Positions 15,580-25,731 of a DNA stretch of 51,486 nt are shown one piece after another. Each line of letters opens with the position of its first letter. Position 1 is the stretch's first letter. The position numbers and the translations under genes are program-made. This DNA is from Clostridia bacterium. GTDB lineage: Bacteria; Bacillota; Clostridia; TANB77; CAG-508. The notes under the pieces are model-generated. The model was not told the DNA's origin, made no database searches, and saw only the letters and a program-made list of their open reading frames with translations. The stretch lies in assembly GCA_029258515.1 (NCBI GenBank), contig JARHYK010000031.1, positions 1 through 51,486 of the forward strand, written 5' to 3'.

Positions 15580-17573
15580 ATGGCATATAGTGTAAAAAGT
15601 AAAATATCAGTTAAAAGAAAAATGAGAACAGTTTTATTCATATCTTTTTTGATATTAATTTTATTAATCTTTAGATTAGGGTTTATTCAGTTAATTCAAG
15701 GAAGAAAATTATCGGAAATGGAATATGAACAATTAACTTTAGATAGAAATGTAAATCCGAAAAGGGGAGTTATATATGATTCAACAGGTAAATATGTGTT
15801 AGCAATAAGTAGCACAGTGCAAACAATTACAGTAAATCCAACTAATATAAAAAATGAAGATAAAGAAAAGGTTGCAAAAAAATTAGCAGATTTATTTGAG
15901 TTGGATTATGAAAAGGTATTAAAAAAAGTAAGTAAAAGAAGTTCTATAGAAACAGTTGCAAGAAAAGTAGATAAAGATAAAACAAATGAGCTAAGAAATT
16001 GGATGCAGGAAAATGAAATAATTACAGGGATAAATATTGATGAAGATACTAAAAGATATTATCCTAATAATAATTTTGCATCACAAGTTATAGGGTTTTG
16101 CGGGAGTGATAATCAAGGGCTAGATGGAGTTGAGGCAAGATTTGAAAATGAACTAGCTGGTAATAAGGGAAAAATAAAGAGAAGTACAGATGCAACAGGG
16201 AAAGAGATAGGAGAAGAAGGAGAAAAATACATTTCGGCAATGGATGGGAATAGTTTGATTTTGTCAATAGATTATAATATTCAATCTATTATTGAAAAAT
16301 ATTTAGAAGAGGCTTGTATTGATAATAAATGTACAGATGGCGGAAATATTGTTGCAATGAATCCTAAAACAGGAGATATTTTAGGAATGGCAACTTATCC
16401 AAGTTATAATTTGAATGAACCATATTCACCATATACTGAGGAATTGAAACAACAATGGGATACTTTAGAAAAAGGTGAAAAGAATAAAAAACTTCAAGCT
16501 GTGTGGAGAAATAGAGCAATAGCAGATACATATGAACCAGGTTCTACTTTTAAAACAATTACTGCTTCGGCAGCACTGGAAGAACATGTTACTGATACTG
16601 ATAATCAAGGCGAATTTTGTTGTACAGGAGGTATAGAGGTGGCTGGTGTTCGTATAAAGTGTTGGAGATATTATAGACCTCATGGACCAGAGAGTTTAAG
16701 GCAAGCTTTGATGAATTCTTGTAATCCGGTTTTTATAGGTTTAGGGCAAAAGCTTGGAGTACATAAGTATTATAATTATCTACAAAGATTTGGTTTACTA
16801 GAAAAAACAGGGGTGGATTTACCAGGGGAAGCTGGAAGCATTTTCTTAAAAGAAGAAAAAGCTGGACCTGTTGAACTTGCAACAATAAGTTTTGGGCAAA
16901 GGTTTGAAATAACACCGATTCAACTTGTGACTGCTGTTTCTAGTATTGCGAATGGAGGAAATTTAATCAAACCGCGTATTGTCAAACAAATAATAGACAG
17001 TCAAACTGGAGAAAAAAGAGATGTTAAAGTAGATATTAAGAAGCAGTCTATTTCAAAAGAAACTTCTAAAAAGGTTTTAAGCATAATGGAATCTGTAGTA
17101 GCAGAAGGAACAGGAAAAAATGCAAAGGTAGCAGGGTATAGGATAGGCGGAAAAACAGGAACATCAGAAGATGGAGTAAATACTAATAAATATGTTACTT
17201 CTTTTTTAGGAGTTGCTCCAATAGAAGATCCTCAAGTTGTTTTGTTAGTAACGTTATATAATCCTACAGGTGAGGGACGGTCACCAAGGTGGACGGAGTT
17301 GCAGCACCAGTTGGAGGGCAAGTGTTTTCGGAAATTTTACCGTATATGGAAGTTAGCAAAGGAAATACTGATGAGATTGAAAAAGTTGAAACTATTAATG
17401 TTCCAGACTTGGTTGGAATGAATTTAAAAGATGCTAAAAAAGTTGTAAAAGAAAATGGACTTATAATTGAACTAGAAAATGAGGAAGAAAATAATGACAA
17501 AATGGAGATAAAAGAGCAAATGCCTAAACCAGGAATATTAGTGAATAAAGGAAACAAAGTTTATGTTAAATAA
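15580..17573 (+). CDS. spoVD: class B penicillin-binding protein SpoVD/FtsI with PASTA domain; needs two +1 shifts
   Basis: 663 residues once the C of two in-frame CGG codons (17278 and 17294) is skipped. It has an N-terminal membrane helix (~11-30), a dimerisation domain, and a transpeptidase with S322-T-F-K, SCN (~379) and GGKTGT (~525). After the shifts it runs GGHQGGGVAAPVGGQVFSEI into a C-terminal PASTA domain (INVPDLVGMNLKDA). Without shifting, translation derails after residue 566 and stops at 17421, losing the end of the transpeptidase and PASTA. It cross-links septal or spore-cortex peptidoglycan with an FtsW/SpoVE-type SEDS protein. ATG 15580 fits AGAGGTG; the GTG at 15571 lies inside that RBS. 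FtsI is the alternative name. Confidence 0.88.
17278..17280 (+). other. +1 frameshift site 1 (GGA CGG T) in spoVD
   Basis: The zero-frame codon 567 is CGG. Skipping C17278 gives GGT and restores GEGGHQGG, the conserved end of the transpeptidase domain. Confidence 0.85.
17294..17296 (+). other. +1 frameshift site 2 (GGA CGG A) in spoVD
   Basis: Only after the first shift does CGG become in-frame here. Skipping C17294 gives GGA and leads into GVAAPVGGQVF and the PASTA domain. Two shifts within 16 nt are both needed. Confidence 0.85.
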
Positions 17574-17581
17574 TATAGTGA

Positions 17582-17619
17582 ATACTAAAAAATACCTTTA
17601 ATTAGGTATTTTTTAGTAT
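17582..17619 (+). terminator. rho-independent terminator
   Basis: A perfect 16-bp stem (17582-17597 with 17604-17619), 6-nt loop, six T in the 3' arm; ends the mraZ-rsmH-ftsL-spoVD unit. Confidence 0.75.
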
Positions 17620-17758
17620 CTAATTTATTTTTTTGAAATATCATTGTATTTTTATATTTTTTGTGATATAAAGTATGTAATAGGTACAAAGTAAAAATAT
17701 ATTGTAGTATTAGAAGTTGAGTATAGGTTATAATATATGAGACAAAGGAGGAATAAAA

Positions 17759-18709
17759 ATGGGGGAGAATGAAGAAAAAAATCAAATAGATATTATGTTT
17801 GGTGGAAATTATAATAAAAAAAATATTGACGTAATAGCTACAAACAAGAAAAATATCGATGTAACACGTGCAAATAAAAAAACACATAAAAATGAAAAAG
17901 GTACTAAGGCAAGAAATATGTCTAAAAAGAAGAAAAATAAAGCAAAGAGTAAGCTTTGGAAAAGGATTAAAGTGATCCTTGCAGCAATGGGAATTACGAT
18001 TGGAGCTACAACGGTTGCTTTAGGGACACATGAAGATAATCTTAAAGTAGAAAAAGAAGTAGAAACAGAAAATGAAAATGATTGGAAAGAATCATTAAAG
18101 GTAAAAGAAGCGCCTAAAATATTAGCAGAAGAGCAAAAAATAGAAGAAGAAATTAATAAGTTAAAGACTCCAGAAGAAGTGTTAGAATATTTAAAAAATG
18201 AATATATTGAAGCATATGAAAAAATAACAGGGGATAAAGAATTAAATACTGGTAATATTGAAATAATATACAAAAAGTCACAATCATATGTATATGAAAA
18301 TATAGATACAGGAGAAATTATTACACATGGTGATTGCCCAGCTATTACAGAAGAAATTTTAAAAGAAAATGGTGTAAATTATATTTCTCATGAACTTGAA
18401 TATCCTATATATGAAATTTTCAGTAAAGGAAATTGTATTGATGCAATGACATATAGAAATGAAGAGAGAGCTAAAGATAAAGTTCCAGTAAAAGCATATG
18501 AGGGAAATGAATATGATAAGATGGAAAAAAACGCAAATTCAGTTTTGATAGAAATGGAAAATGTTATGAATAAAGGAATTGAATTTTATGAAGATACTGA
18601 AAATGATAGCGTGAAAAGAGATTTTGTAGAAGCTATAAAAGAATATAGGCAACAAAAAAAAGAAAAAGATATTAAAGAAAATGTGAGTGAAGGATTTGAA
18701 CAAGAATAA
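17759..18709 (+). CDS. unknown membrane-anchored protein
   Basis: 316 residues. Two near-identical KKNIDV blocks (residues ~20-40) and a very basic stretch (NMSKKKKNKAKSKLWKRIK) precede one membrane helix (~76-95, VILAAMGITIGATTVALG). The rest is a soluble, Glu/Lys-rich domain with helical character (EEEINKLKTPEEVLEYLKNE) and a central segment (EIIYKKSQSYVYENIDTGEI) that looks globular. It contains two cysteines, in GDCPAI and GNCIDA. RBS AAAGGAGG precedes the ATG. I do not recognise a family; the position before a DUF4358-MBOAT-DHHW set may be coincidental. Confidence 0.6.
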   Translation: MGENEEKNQIDIMFGGNYNKKNIDVIATNKKNIDVTRANKKTHKNEKGTKARNMSKKKKNKAKSKLWKRIKVILAAMGITIGATTVALGTHEDNLKVEKEVETENENDWKESLKVKEAPKILAEEQKIEEEINKLKTPEEVLEYLKNEYIEAYEKITGDKELNTGNIEIIYKKSQSYVYENIDTGEIITHGDCPAITEEILKENGVNYISHELEYPIYEIFSKGNCIDAMTYRNEERAKDKVPVKAYEGNEYDKMEKNANSVLIEMENVMNKGIEFYEDTENDSVKRDFVEAIKEYRQQKKEKDIKENVSEGFEQE

Positions 18710-18740
18710 TATAATTAATTTTATATAAAAGGAGAAAACT

Positions 18741-19289
18741 ATGAACAAAAAAGTAGTTATAATGGTAAGTTTTATAGCAATAGTAGTTTTGTTAATTTTG
18801 ATAGGAGTTAGTATCAAAAGTACAGAAAAATCTAAATTGCAAGAGATCGTAAATTCTGATGATTTATCAGTAATTATAGAAAAAATTTATGAAGGAATAG
18901 AAAAATTATATCCAACTTTAGAAACAAATATAATAAATGTTGAAGATGTTGAAAATGTTAGGTATGTTACAGGATTAGAAAATGGCGATGAATTACAATA
19001 TTTAGCAGTATCAGAGCCAATGATGAGTGGACAACCATATTCATTGGTATTGGCTAAAGTTAAAGATGGAGTTAATGCAGATAATATTGCAAGAAATATG
19101 GCAGAAAATGTGGATACTGCAAAGTGGATTTGTGTATCAGCAGAAAAACTTTATGCTACAAGTAGTGGCAAAATAGTATGTTTAGTAATGGCTAATGACG
19201 AAATAGCAAAACCTGTTTTTGAAAGATTTAAAGATTTAGCAGGAGTGACAGGAAAAATATATGAAAAAACGGAAGAATTACCAGAATAA
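18741..19289 (+). CDS. DUF4358-like exported protein
   Basis: 182 residues with an N-terminal signal anchor (~5-25, VVIMVSFIAIVVLLILIGVS) and no lipobox cysteine. The outer domain contains EPMMSGQPYSLVLAKVKDG, then KWICVSAEKLYATSSGKIVC and VMANDEIAKPVFERF, the pattern I associate with DUF4358 proteins found beside MBOAT/DHHW acyltransferase sets in clostridia. No catalytic residues are evident. A partial terminator separates it from the MBOAT gene, so it may be expressed both with and without that gene. Confidence 0.55.
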   Translation: MNKKVVIMVSFIAIVVLLILIGVSIKSTEKSKLQEIVNSDDLSVIIEKIYEGIEKLYPTLETNIINVEDVENVRYVTGLENGDELQYLAVSEPMMSGQPYSLVLAKVKDGVNADNIARNMAENVDTAKWICVSAEKLYATSSGKIVCLVMANDEIAKPVFERFKDLAGVTGKIYEKTEELPE

Positions 19290-19295
19290 AAAATT

Positions 19296-19331
19296 ATTAA
19301 ACCTTGAAATTAATTTCAAGGTTTAATTTTT
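19296..19331 (+). terminator. rho-independent terminator, possibly leaky
   Basis: A perfect 16-bp inverted repeat with no spacer (19296-19311 with 19312-19327), followed by T. It lies between the DUF4358-like gene and the RBS of the MBOAT gene. Confidence 0.65.
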
Positions 19332-19347
19332 CTGAGAGGAGGATAAT

Positions 19348-20739
19348 ATGGTATTTTCGAGTATAACTTTTTTGTTTTATTTTTTACCAGTGGTTTTATT
19401 AATATATTATATAGTTCCAAATAAATTTAAGAATATAGTGTTATTAATTTCATCATTTATATTTTATGCATATGGAGAACCTAAATATGTATTACTTATG
19501 ATTGTATCAATAGTTTCGACATATGTGTTTGGATTGTTTATAGCGAGGTCTAAAGAAAGAAAATTCAGGAAGTTATTTTTGATTTTGGCAATAACCAATA
19601 GTCTAGTAACATTAATATATTTTAAGTATATGGATTTTATTATTGAAAACATGAATTTGTGGCTAGTCAAAAAGATAGATTTAATAAATGTTGTATTGCC
19701 AATAGGAATATCTTTCTATACATTCCAAATGATAAGCTATTTAGTAGATGTGTATAGAGGAGATGTAGAAGTACAAAAAAGTATAATAAAACTAGCAACT
19801 TATGTGTCTTTATTTCCACAATTAATAGCTGGACCAATAGTTAGATATGGTATGATAGAAGAACAGCTAGAAAATAGAAAATATAATTTTGAAAAGTTTG
19901 CTATAGGTGTTAGAAGGTTTATAATCGGACTTGGAAAAAAAGTGATGATAGCAAATGTGTTGGCTCAATTAGTAAAAAATTTTGTGGGATGTTATGATAA
20001 AACGGTTATTTATTATTGGATGTATGCAATAGCAAATATGCTACAAATATATTTTGATTTTTCTGGATATTCAGATATGGCAATTGGACTTGGAAAAATG
20101 TTTGGATTTGAATTTTTAGAGAACTTTAATTATCCATATATTGCAAGAAGTATAACAGATTTTTGGAGAAGGTGGCATATATCACTTAGTTCATGGTTTA
20201 GAGATTACATTTATATACCATTAGGAGGAAATAGAGTAAGTAAAATAAAATGGTTAAGGAATGTTATGCTTGTATGGTTATTAACAGGATTATGGCATGG
20301 GGCAGAGTGGAATTTTGTTATCTGGGGAATATATTTTGGAATAATATTAATTATTGAAAAATTGTTTTTAAATATTTACTTAGAAAAAATGCCTAAAATA
20401 TTGTCAAAAATATATACTTTGTTTGTAGTAATGATAAGTTTCATTATATTTAGTGGAACTGATAAGTATCAAATAATATGTAATATCAAAGGGTTATTTG
20501 GAATAGGGAATGTAGGAGTTATATCTCAAGAATCTTTATACTATTTTAAAAGTTATTTTGTAGTTTTTGTGATTGCAATAGTTGGAGCAACACCAAAATT
20601 TAAAAAAATTTTTGGTAGTGATAAAATGCATGGAGTTGTAAATATATTAGAGCCAGTATTTTTATTAACTATATTTATTATATCTGTAAGTTATATAATA
20701 GATGGGTCATTTAATCCATTTTTATATTTTAGATTTTAG
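19348..20739 (+). CDS. MBOAT family O-acyltransferase (AlgI/DltB-like)
   Basis: 463 residues, strongly hydrophobic, about 11 membrane helices. The MBOAT signatures are intact: YFDFSGYSDMAIGLGKMFGF, TDFWRRWHISLSSWFRDYIY (first His, ~276) and LLTGLWHGAEWNFVIWG (active-site His, ~317). These proteins move acyl groups, usually acetyl, across the membrane to a cell-surface polysaccharide. The DHHW protein 9 bp downstream is its usual partner. The polymer acylated cannot be told from sequence. RBS GAGAGGAGG precedes the ATG. Confidence 0.9.
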   Translation: MVFSSITFLFYFLPVVLLIYYIVPNKFKNIVLLISSFIFYAYGEPKYVLLMIVSIVSTYVFGLFIARSKERKFRKLFLILAITNSLVTLIYFKYMDFIIENMNLWLVKKIDLINVVLPIGISFYTFQMISYLVDVYRGDVEVQKSIIKLATYVSLFPQLIAGPIVRYGMIEEQLENRKYNFEKFAIGVRRFIIGLGKKVMIANVLAQLVKNFVGCYDKTVIYYWMYAIANMLQIYFDFSGYSDMAIGLGKMFGFEFLENFNYPYIARSITDFWRRWHISLSSWFRDYIYIPLGGNRVSKIKWLRNVMLVWLLTGLWHGAEWNFVIWGIYFGIILIIEKLFLNIYLEKMPKILSKIYTLFVVMISFIIFSGTDKYQIICNIKGLFGIGNVGVISQESLYYFKSYFVVFVIAIVGATPKFKKIFGSDKMHGVVNILEPVFLLTIFIISVSYIIDGSFNPFLYFRF

Positions 20740-20748
20740 GAGGATTTT

Positions 20749-21840
20749 ATGAAAAATAGGACGAAGAATATATTAATATCATTAGGTTTTATATTAATTT
20801 TAACAACTGTTTTTATATTAAATATATTGAAAGAAGATACTCAAATATCATTAGCAGAAAGAAGAAAATTAGCACAGTTTCCTAAAATATCAGCTAAAGG
20901 AATAATTAGTGGAGAGGTGACAAGAAATTTAGAAAAATATTTTATCGATCAATTTATAAAAAGGGATTTTTTTGTTGGACTTAAATATATGTTTAATACA
21001 AATATCTATAATCAACAAGATAATAATAAGATGTATATTTATGATAATGCAATATATAAAATGGAATACCCTATAAATGAATATTTAATAGAAAAAAATG
21101 TAAAGAAGCTCGAAGAAATAAATAAAAAATATTTGCAAGGAATGGATAAGTATTATTCAATAATTCCAGATAAAAATTATTATTGTTTAAGCAACCATTT
21201 AAAATTGGATTATAACAAGGTAGAAGAAATATTTGAGAAAAATTTAACAGATGTAAAGTATATAAATATAATACCCAAATTAGATATAAATGACTATTAT
21301 AGGACTGATAATCATTGGAAACAGCATAGAATAAGGAAAATTGTAAATGAATTTGAAAATGAAATGGATTTGGTGGATACATCAATGATAGAATATAAAG
21401 AAAATAGAATAGAAGGATTTTATGGAGGACTTTATGGTCAGACCGGTGTTAAAATAAAACCGGATGATATAATATATTTAACAAATAATACAATAGATAA
21501 TTGTACGACATATAATTACGAAACACAGAAAAAAGGAAAAATATATGATTTAGGTAAAAATGTTGATAATGGAGATAAATATGATATATTTTTATCTGGA
21601 GCAACACCAATAATTGAAATAGAGAATCCTAAAAATAATAATAAAAAAGAATTGCTAATTTTTAGAGATTCATTTGCATCTGGTTTAGCACCTTTATTTG
21701 TTGAAAATTATAAGAAAATTACTTTGATAGATATCAGATATATTAGTAGTAATCTAATAGAAAAATATGTAGAATTTAGAAATCAAGATGTGCTTTTTTT
21801 ATATAGTGGGTTGGTGTTAAATAATGTACAATTTAAATAA
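20749..21840 (+). CDS. DHHW family protein (AlgX/AlgJ-like)
   Basis: 363 residues. An N-terminal signal anchor (~7-25) precedes an extracytoplasmic SGNH-like domain. The family motif appears as YYRTDNHWKQH (~184-194), and a late FRDSFASGLAP provides the nucleophile-region Ser-Phe-Ala block typical of AlgX/AlgJ. It probably completes acetyl transfer started by the MBOAT protein. The gene starts 9 bp after the MBOAT stop with AGGAGG inside the gap, so the two are translationally linked. No terminator is obvious in the following ~180 bp. Confidence 0.8.
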   Translation: MKNRTKNILISLGFILILTTVFILNILKEDTQISLAERRKLAQFPKISAKGIISGEVTRNLEKYFIDQFIKRDFFVGLKYMFNTNIYNQQDNNKMYIYDNAIYKMEYPINEYLIEKNVKKLEEINKKYLQGMDKYYSIIPDKNYYCLSNHLKLDYNKVEEIFEKNLTDVKYINIIPKLDINDYYRTDNHWKQHRIRKIVNEFENEMDLVDTSMIEYKENRIEGFYGGLYGQTGVKIKPDDIIYLTNNTIDNCTTYNYETQKKGKIYDLGKNVDNGDKYDIFLSGATPIIEIENPKNNNKKELLIFRDSFASGLAPLFVENYKKITLIDIRYISSNLIEKYVEFRNQDVLFLYSGLVLNNVQFK

Positions 21841-21927
21841 AAATGATAATTAAAAAATCATAGTGCTAAAACTAAAAAATATTTATGCGATGTTTTTTGA
21901 TAAAAATCAAAAAAATATTTAAAAAAC

Positions 21928-21956
21928 TATACAAAATAAAAAAAAAGTTATATAAT
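21928..21956 (+). promoter_or_regulatory. possible promoter of murE-mraY-ftsW-murG
   Basis: TATACA (21928-21933, 4/6 to TTGACA), 17-bp spacer, perfect TATAAT (21951-21956), 63 bp before murE. Confidence 0.4.
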
Positions 21957-22019
21957 ATATTAAAATTGCGGGTAATATTTTATTTGCAAAACATATTAAA
22001 AATGGAAGGATGATTCTAA

Positions 22020-23507
22020 ATGGAATTAAAGAGAATTTTAATAGGATTAGAAGGATTAAAGGCAAAAGGAAAATTAGATTTAGAGATAAAAGGAATAGAG
22101 GAAAATTCAAGAGAAATTAAGGAAGGATATTTATTTGTTGCAATAAAAGGTTTTGCAACAGATGGACATAAATACATAGAAAATGCAATTGAAAATGGTG
22201 CAAAAGCTATTATGGTAGAAGAAGGATATGATATAAAATCGGCTAAAATATCTGAAGATGTAACTATAATAATGGCAAAAAATACAAGAGAGGCATTAGC
22301 TATTTGTTCAGCTAATTTTTATAATAATCCAACAGAAAAGTTAAAATTAATAGGAGTAACAGGAACTAAAGGAAAGACAACAACAACTTTTATGATAAAA
22401 GAGATTTTAGAAAAAGCAGGAAAAAAAGTAGGATTGATAGGAACAATAGCAACATATATTAATGGTGAAAAGGTAAAAGATAGTGATAGAACAACACCAG
22501 AAAGTTTGGAATTGCAAAGAACTTTTAGTGAAATGGTAAATGAAGGCGTAGAAGTAGCAGTAATGGAAGTTTCATCACAAAGTTTAAAATTACATAGAGT
22601 AGATGCTTGTAATTTTGATTTGGTTATATTTACAAATTTTTCAGAAGATCATATAAGCCCAAATGAACATCCAGATATGGAAGATTATTTCAATTCGAAA
22701 TTGAAATTATTTAACATGTGTAAAACAGGTATAGTAAATGCAGATGATTTGCATGGAGCAAAAATACCAAAATTATTTCCAGAGAGTGATATAATTACAT
22801 ATGGAATAGATAATTATGCTAATTTATTGGCAAAAGATATAACAATAACAAATTCATATGTGGATTTTAGAGTTAAATTATCAGATAGAAATGAAAGAGT
22901 GAAAACAGGAATACCTGGAAGATTTAGTGTATATAATTCATTAGCAGCAATAGTAGTTGCTAAAAAATTTGGAGTAGCTCCAGAAAAAATAAAAGAGGCT
23001 TTAGAAGAAGTAAGAGTGCCAGGAAGATCAGAATTGGTTGATAATAAAAGAGATTTAACAATAATGATTGATTATGCGCATTCACCAGAAAGTTTACAAA
23101 ATATATTGCAAGCATCAAAAAGTTATACTAGAGGTAATGTGATTTCAGTATTTGGATGTGGTGGAGATAGAGATAGTGGTAAAAGGCCTGTAATGGGAGA
23201 GATATCAGGAAGAATAGCAGATTATACAATAATAACATCAGATAATCCAAGAACAGAAAAACCAGAAATAATAGTAAATCAAATTGAAGAAGGAATTAAA
23301 AAGACAAAAGGAAAATATGAAGTAATAGTAGATAGAACAGAAGCTATTGAAAAAGCTATAAAAATGGCAAACAAGAAAGATTTGATAGTATTGGCTGGGA
23401 AAGGACATGAACCATATCAAGAAATAAATGGAGTAAAATATCCATTTGATGAAAGAATAATTGTAAATGAAATAATTGAAAAATTAGATAAAGAAAATAA
23501 AAAATAA
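22020..23507 (+). CDS. murE: UDP-MurNAc-L-Ala-D-Glu:meso-DAP ligase MurE
   Basis: 495 residues, a typical three-domain Mur ligase. The P-loop GVTGTKGKTTTT (~112-123), the carbamoylated-lysine region, TTPESLELQ and the substrate motif SDNPR (~408) are present. DNPR is the signature of meso-diaminopimelate-specific MurE, so the peptidoglycan is probably DAP type. It adds the third stem-peptide residue in the cytoplasm. murF, which normally follows in clostridia, is missing; mraY comes next. Confidence 0.95.
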   Translation: MELKRILIGLEGLKAKGKLDLEIKGIEENSREIKEGYLFVAIKGFATDGHKYIENAIENGAKAIMVEEGYDIKSAKISEDVTIIMAKNTREALAICSANFYNNPTEKLKLIGVTGTKGKTTTTFMIKEILEKAGKKVGLIGTIATYINGEKVKDSDRTTPESLELQRTFSEMVNEGVEVAVMEVSSQSLKLHRVDACNFDLVIFTNFSEDHISPNEHPDMEDYFNSKLKLFNMCKTGIVNADDLHGAKIPKLFPESDIITYGIDNYANLLAKDITITNSYVDFRVKLSDRNERVKTGIPGRFSVYNSLAAIVVAKKFGVAPEKIKEALEEVRVPGRSELVDNKRDLTIMIDYAHSPESLQNILQASKSYTRGNVISVFGCGGDRDSGKRPVMGEISGRIADYTIITSDNPRTEKPEIIVNQIEEGIKKTKGKYEVIVDRTEAIEKAIKMANKKDLIVLAGKGHEPYQEINGVKYPFDERIIVNEIIEKLDKENKK

Positions 23508-23553
23508 ATATAATAAAATATACTTATAAAGAATAAGATATATAAAGTAACCA

Positions 23554-24552
23554 ATGAAAGGTTTGATAAACGTGAATTTTGAAATAGAAATATTACTAAT
23601 ATCATTTGTTGTATCAGTTATATTAGGATTAATAACAATACCAATATTAAGAAAATTAAAAGTAGGGCAAATAGAAAGAGATGATGGACCAACATCACAT
23701 TTAAAAAAACAGGGAACTCCAACTATGGGAGGAATAATAATTATACTAACAATGATAATAATTATACTTTCAACTGTTGTATATTTAGCTAGTGTAAAAC
23801 AAATTAGTGTGGCTAAAAAATTAATGCCGCTATTGATACTAACGATAGGATTTGGATTAATAGGGTTTATAGATGATTACAAAAAGTTAGTATTAAAAAA
23901 TACAGATGGGTTAAAACCAAGTTATAAAATGCTAGGATTATTAATAATATCAGTTATATATGTAATATATTTGATACAAGGAATTAAGCTAGGAACTGAA
24001 ACATATATACCAATAGCAAAAACATATATTGATTTACCAATATATATATATATTCCAACAGCAATTTGTGTGATTTTGGCAACAACAAATGCGATTAATT
24101 TAACAGATGGAATAGATGGATTATCATCAAGTGTTTCAACTATTATAATTACTTGTTTAACAATTGTAGGAATGTTAAATGGAATATTTGAAATATCAAT
24201 TTTCGGAAGTGTTGTAATAGGTGCGGTACTAGGATTCTTAATGTTTAACTTACATCCTTCAAAGGTATTTATGGGGGATACAGGTTCACTTCTTTTAGGA
24301 GGAGTAATTTCTGGAATGGCATTATATTTAAAAATGCCACTACTTTTGTTAGTAATAGCACTAATACCAGTTTTAGAAACATTATCAGTAATATTGCAAG
24401 TAATTTATTTTAAAAAAACAGGAAAGAGAATATTTAAAATGGCACCACTTCATCATCATTTTGAATTATCGGGCTGGAGAGAAAATAAAGTAGTAATAGT
24501 ATTTAGTATGATAACATTAGTGGTATGTTTGATAGGATTAAAAATAATTTAA
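23554..24552 (+). CDS. mraY: phospho-MurNAc-pentapeptide translocase MraY
   Basis: 332 residues and ten membrane helices. The signatures GFIDDYKK, NAINLTDGIDGLSS, MGDTGSLLLGG and MAPLHHHFELSGW are all intact. MraY transfers phospho-MurNAc-pentapeptide to undecaprenyl phosphate, making lipid I. The ATG at 23554 has no RBS, whereas GTG 23572 (VNFEIEILL) has AAAGG about 11 bp upstream; the true start may be the GTG. murD, the usual downstream neighbour, is absent and ftsW follows. Confidence 0.93.
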   Translation: MKGLINVNFEIEILLISFVVSVILGLITIPILRKLKVGQIERDDGPTSHLKKQGTPTMGGIIIILTMIIIILSTVVYLASVKQISVAKKLMPLLILTIGFGLIGFIDDYKKLVLKNTDGLKPSYKMLGLLIISVIYVIYLIQGIKLGTETYIPIAKTYIDLPIYIYIPTAICVILATTNAINLTDGIDGLSSSVSTIIITCLTIVGMLNGIFEISIFGSVVIGAVLGFLMFNLHPSKVFMGDTGSLLLGGVISGMALYLKMPLLLLVIALIPVLETLSVILQVIYFKKTGKRIFKMAPLHHHFELSGWRENKVVIVFSMITLVVCLIGLKII

Positions 24553-24586
24553 ACAAAAGAGAAATATTAAGGAAAGGAGTATGTAG

Positions 24587-25718
24587 ATGTCAAAAAAGAA
24601 AGCAGAAAAGTTTTCAAGTTTTCTAAATAATCCAATAGATTTTACACTAGTAATAACAATAATATTATTATTAGGAATTGGTTTGGTTATGGTATTATCA
24701 GCAAGTTCACCATCAGCATTGGCTGAAACTGGGGATAGTTATGTGTTTTTTAAAAAACAATTACTATTTGCGGTAGTTGGAATTGTTGCAATGCTTGCAA
24801 TATCAAAAATAGATTATAGATTTTATCAAAAGTTTTATAAGCATGCATGGATTTTAGCGGTAGTATTATTATTGGCAGTAAAGTTTATTGGTAGAGAGGT
24901 AAATGGGGCTAAAAGATGGATATATATAACAGAGACTTTGTCATTTCAACCATCAGAATTAGTAAAATTTTTGGTTATAATTTTTTATGCGGGAATTTTA
25001 GTGAAAAATAGAGATGAATTACCATATTTTTGGAAAGGTCTAATTAAACATATGGTTATGCTAGCACCAATAATTTTGCTTCTTATGTTAGAACCTCATT
25101 TTAGTGCTTCAATTGTAATTTTAGGAATTGTGTGTATAATGATGATTGTATCAGGGTGCAAGTTTACGCAGTTTTTAAGTATTGCAGGAGCAGCTGGGAT
25201 ACCATTATTAATAGGTGTTATTATAAAATCACCATATAGATTAAAAAGAGTAATAACATTTTTAGATCCTTGGAAAGATGCAACAGACACTGGATGGCAA
25301 GTAATTCAAAGTTTGTATGCAATAGGTTCAGGAGGATTATTCGGAGTAGGTCTAGGAGAAAGTAAGCAAAAATATTTGTATATACCAGAGCCACATAATG
25401 ACTTCATATTCTCAATAATAGGAGAGGAATTAGGCTTTGTAGGATGTGCATTAATAATAATTTTATTTGCTATTTTTATTTGGAGAGGAGTATTAATAGC
25501 AATGAAAGCGCCAGATATGTTTGGGAGTTTAGTAGCAATAGGAATAACATCACTAGTAGGAATTCAAGTAATAATAAACATAGCGGTTGTAACATCATCA
25601 ATGCCAGCAACAGGAATGCCATTACCATTTTTTAGTTATCGGTGGAACAGCGTTATTTATTTTGCTTTGTCAAATGGGAGTATTATTGAATATATCAAGA
25701 GCAAGTGCAAAACAATAA
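24587..25718 (+). CDS. ftsW: SEDS glycosyltransferase FtsW/SpoVE; needs one +1 shift
   Basis: 376 residues after skipping C25640. It is a ten-helix SEDS protein with GREVNGAKRWI, the long outer loop (GWQVIQSLYAIGSGGLFGVG) and the near-terminal signature MPLPFFSYGG followed by TALFILLCQMGVLLNIS. In the zero frame the signature reads SYRWNSVIYF and runs to 25735, four bases into murG. With the shift the gene ends at TAA 25716-25718, just before the murG RBS, which supports the shift. RodA in this window encodes SYGG without an extra base. It polymerises septal or spore-septum glycan with SpoVD/FtsI; dcw position and the PASTA PBP allow either FtsW or SpoVE. Confidence 0.88.
25640..25642 (+). 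other. +1 frameshift site 3 (TAT CGG T) in ftsW
   Basis: The zero-frame codon 352 is CGG. Skipping C25640 gives GGT GGA ACA and restores the SYGGT signature conserved in nearly all SEDS proteins. Confidence 0.87.
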
Positions 25719-25731
25719 ATAGGAGGAAAAT

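Noticed and set aside
25444..25635. Second open frame within ftsW as a separate small gene
   Set aside because: It is a +1-frame shadow rich in Asn/Ser with no RBS and no conserved features.
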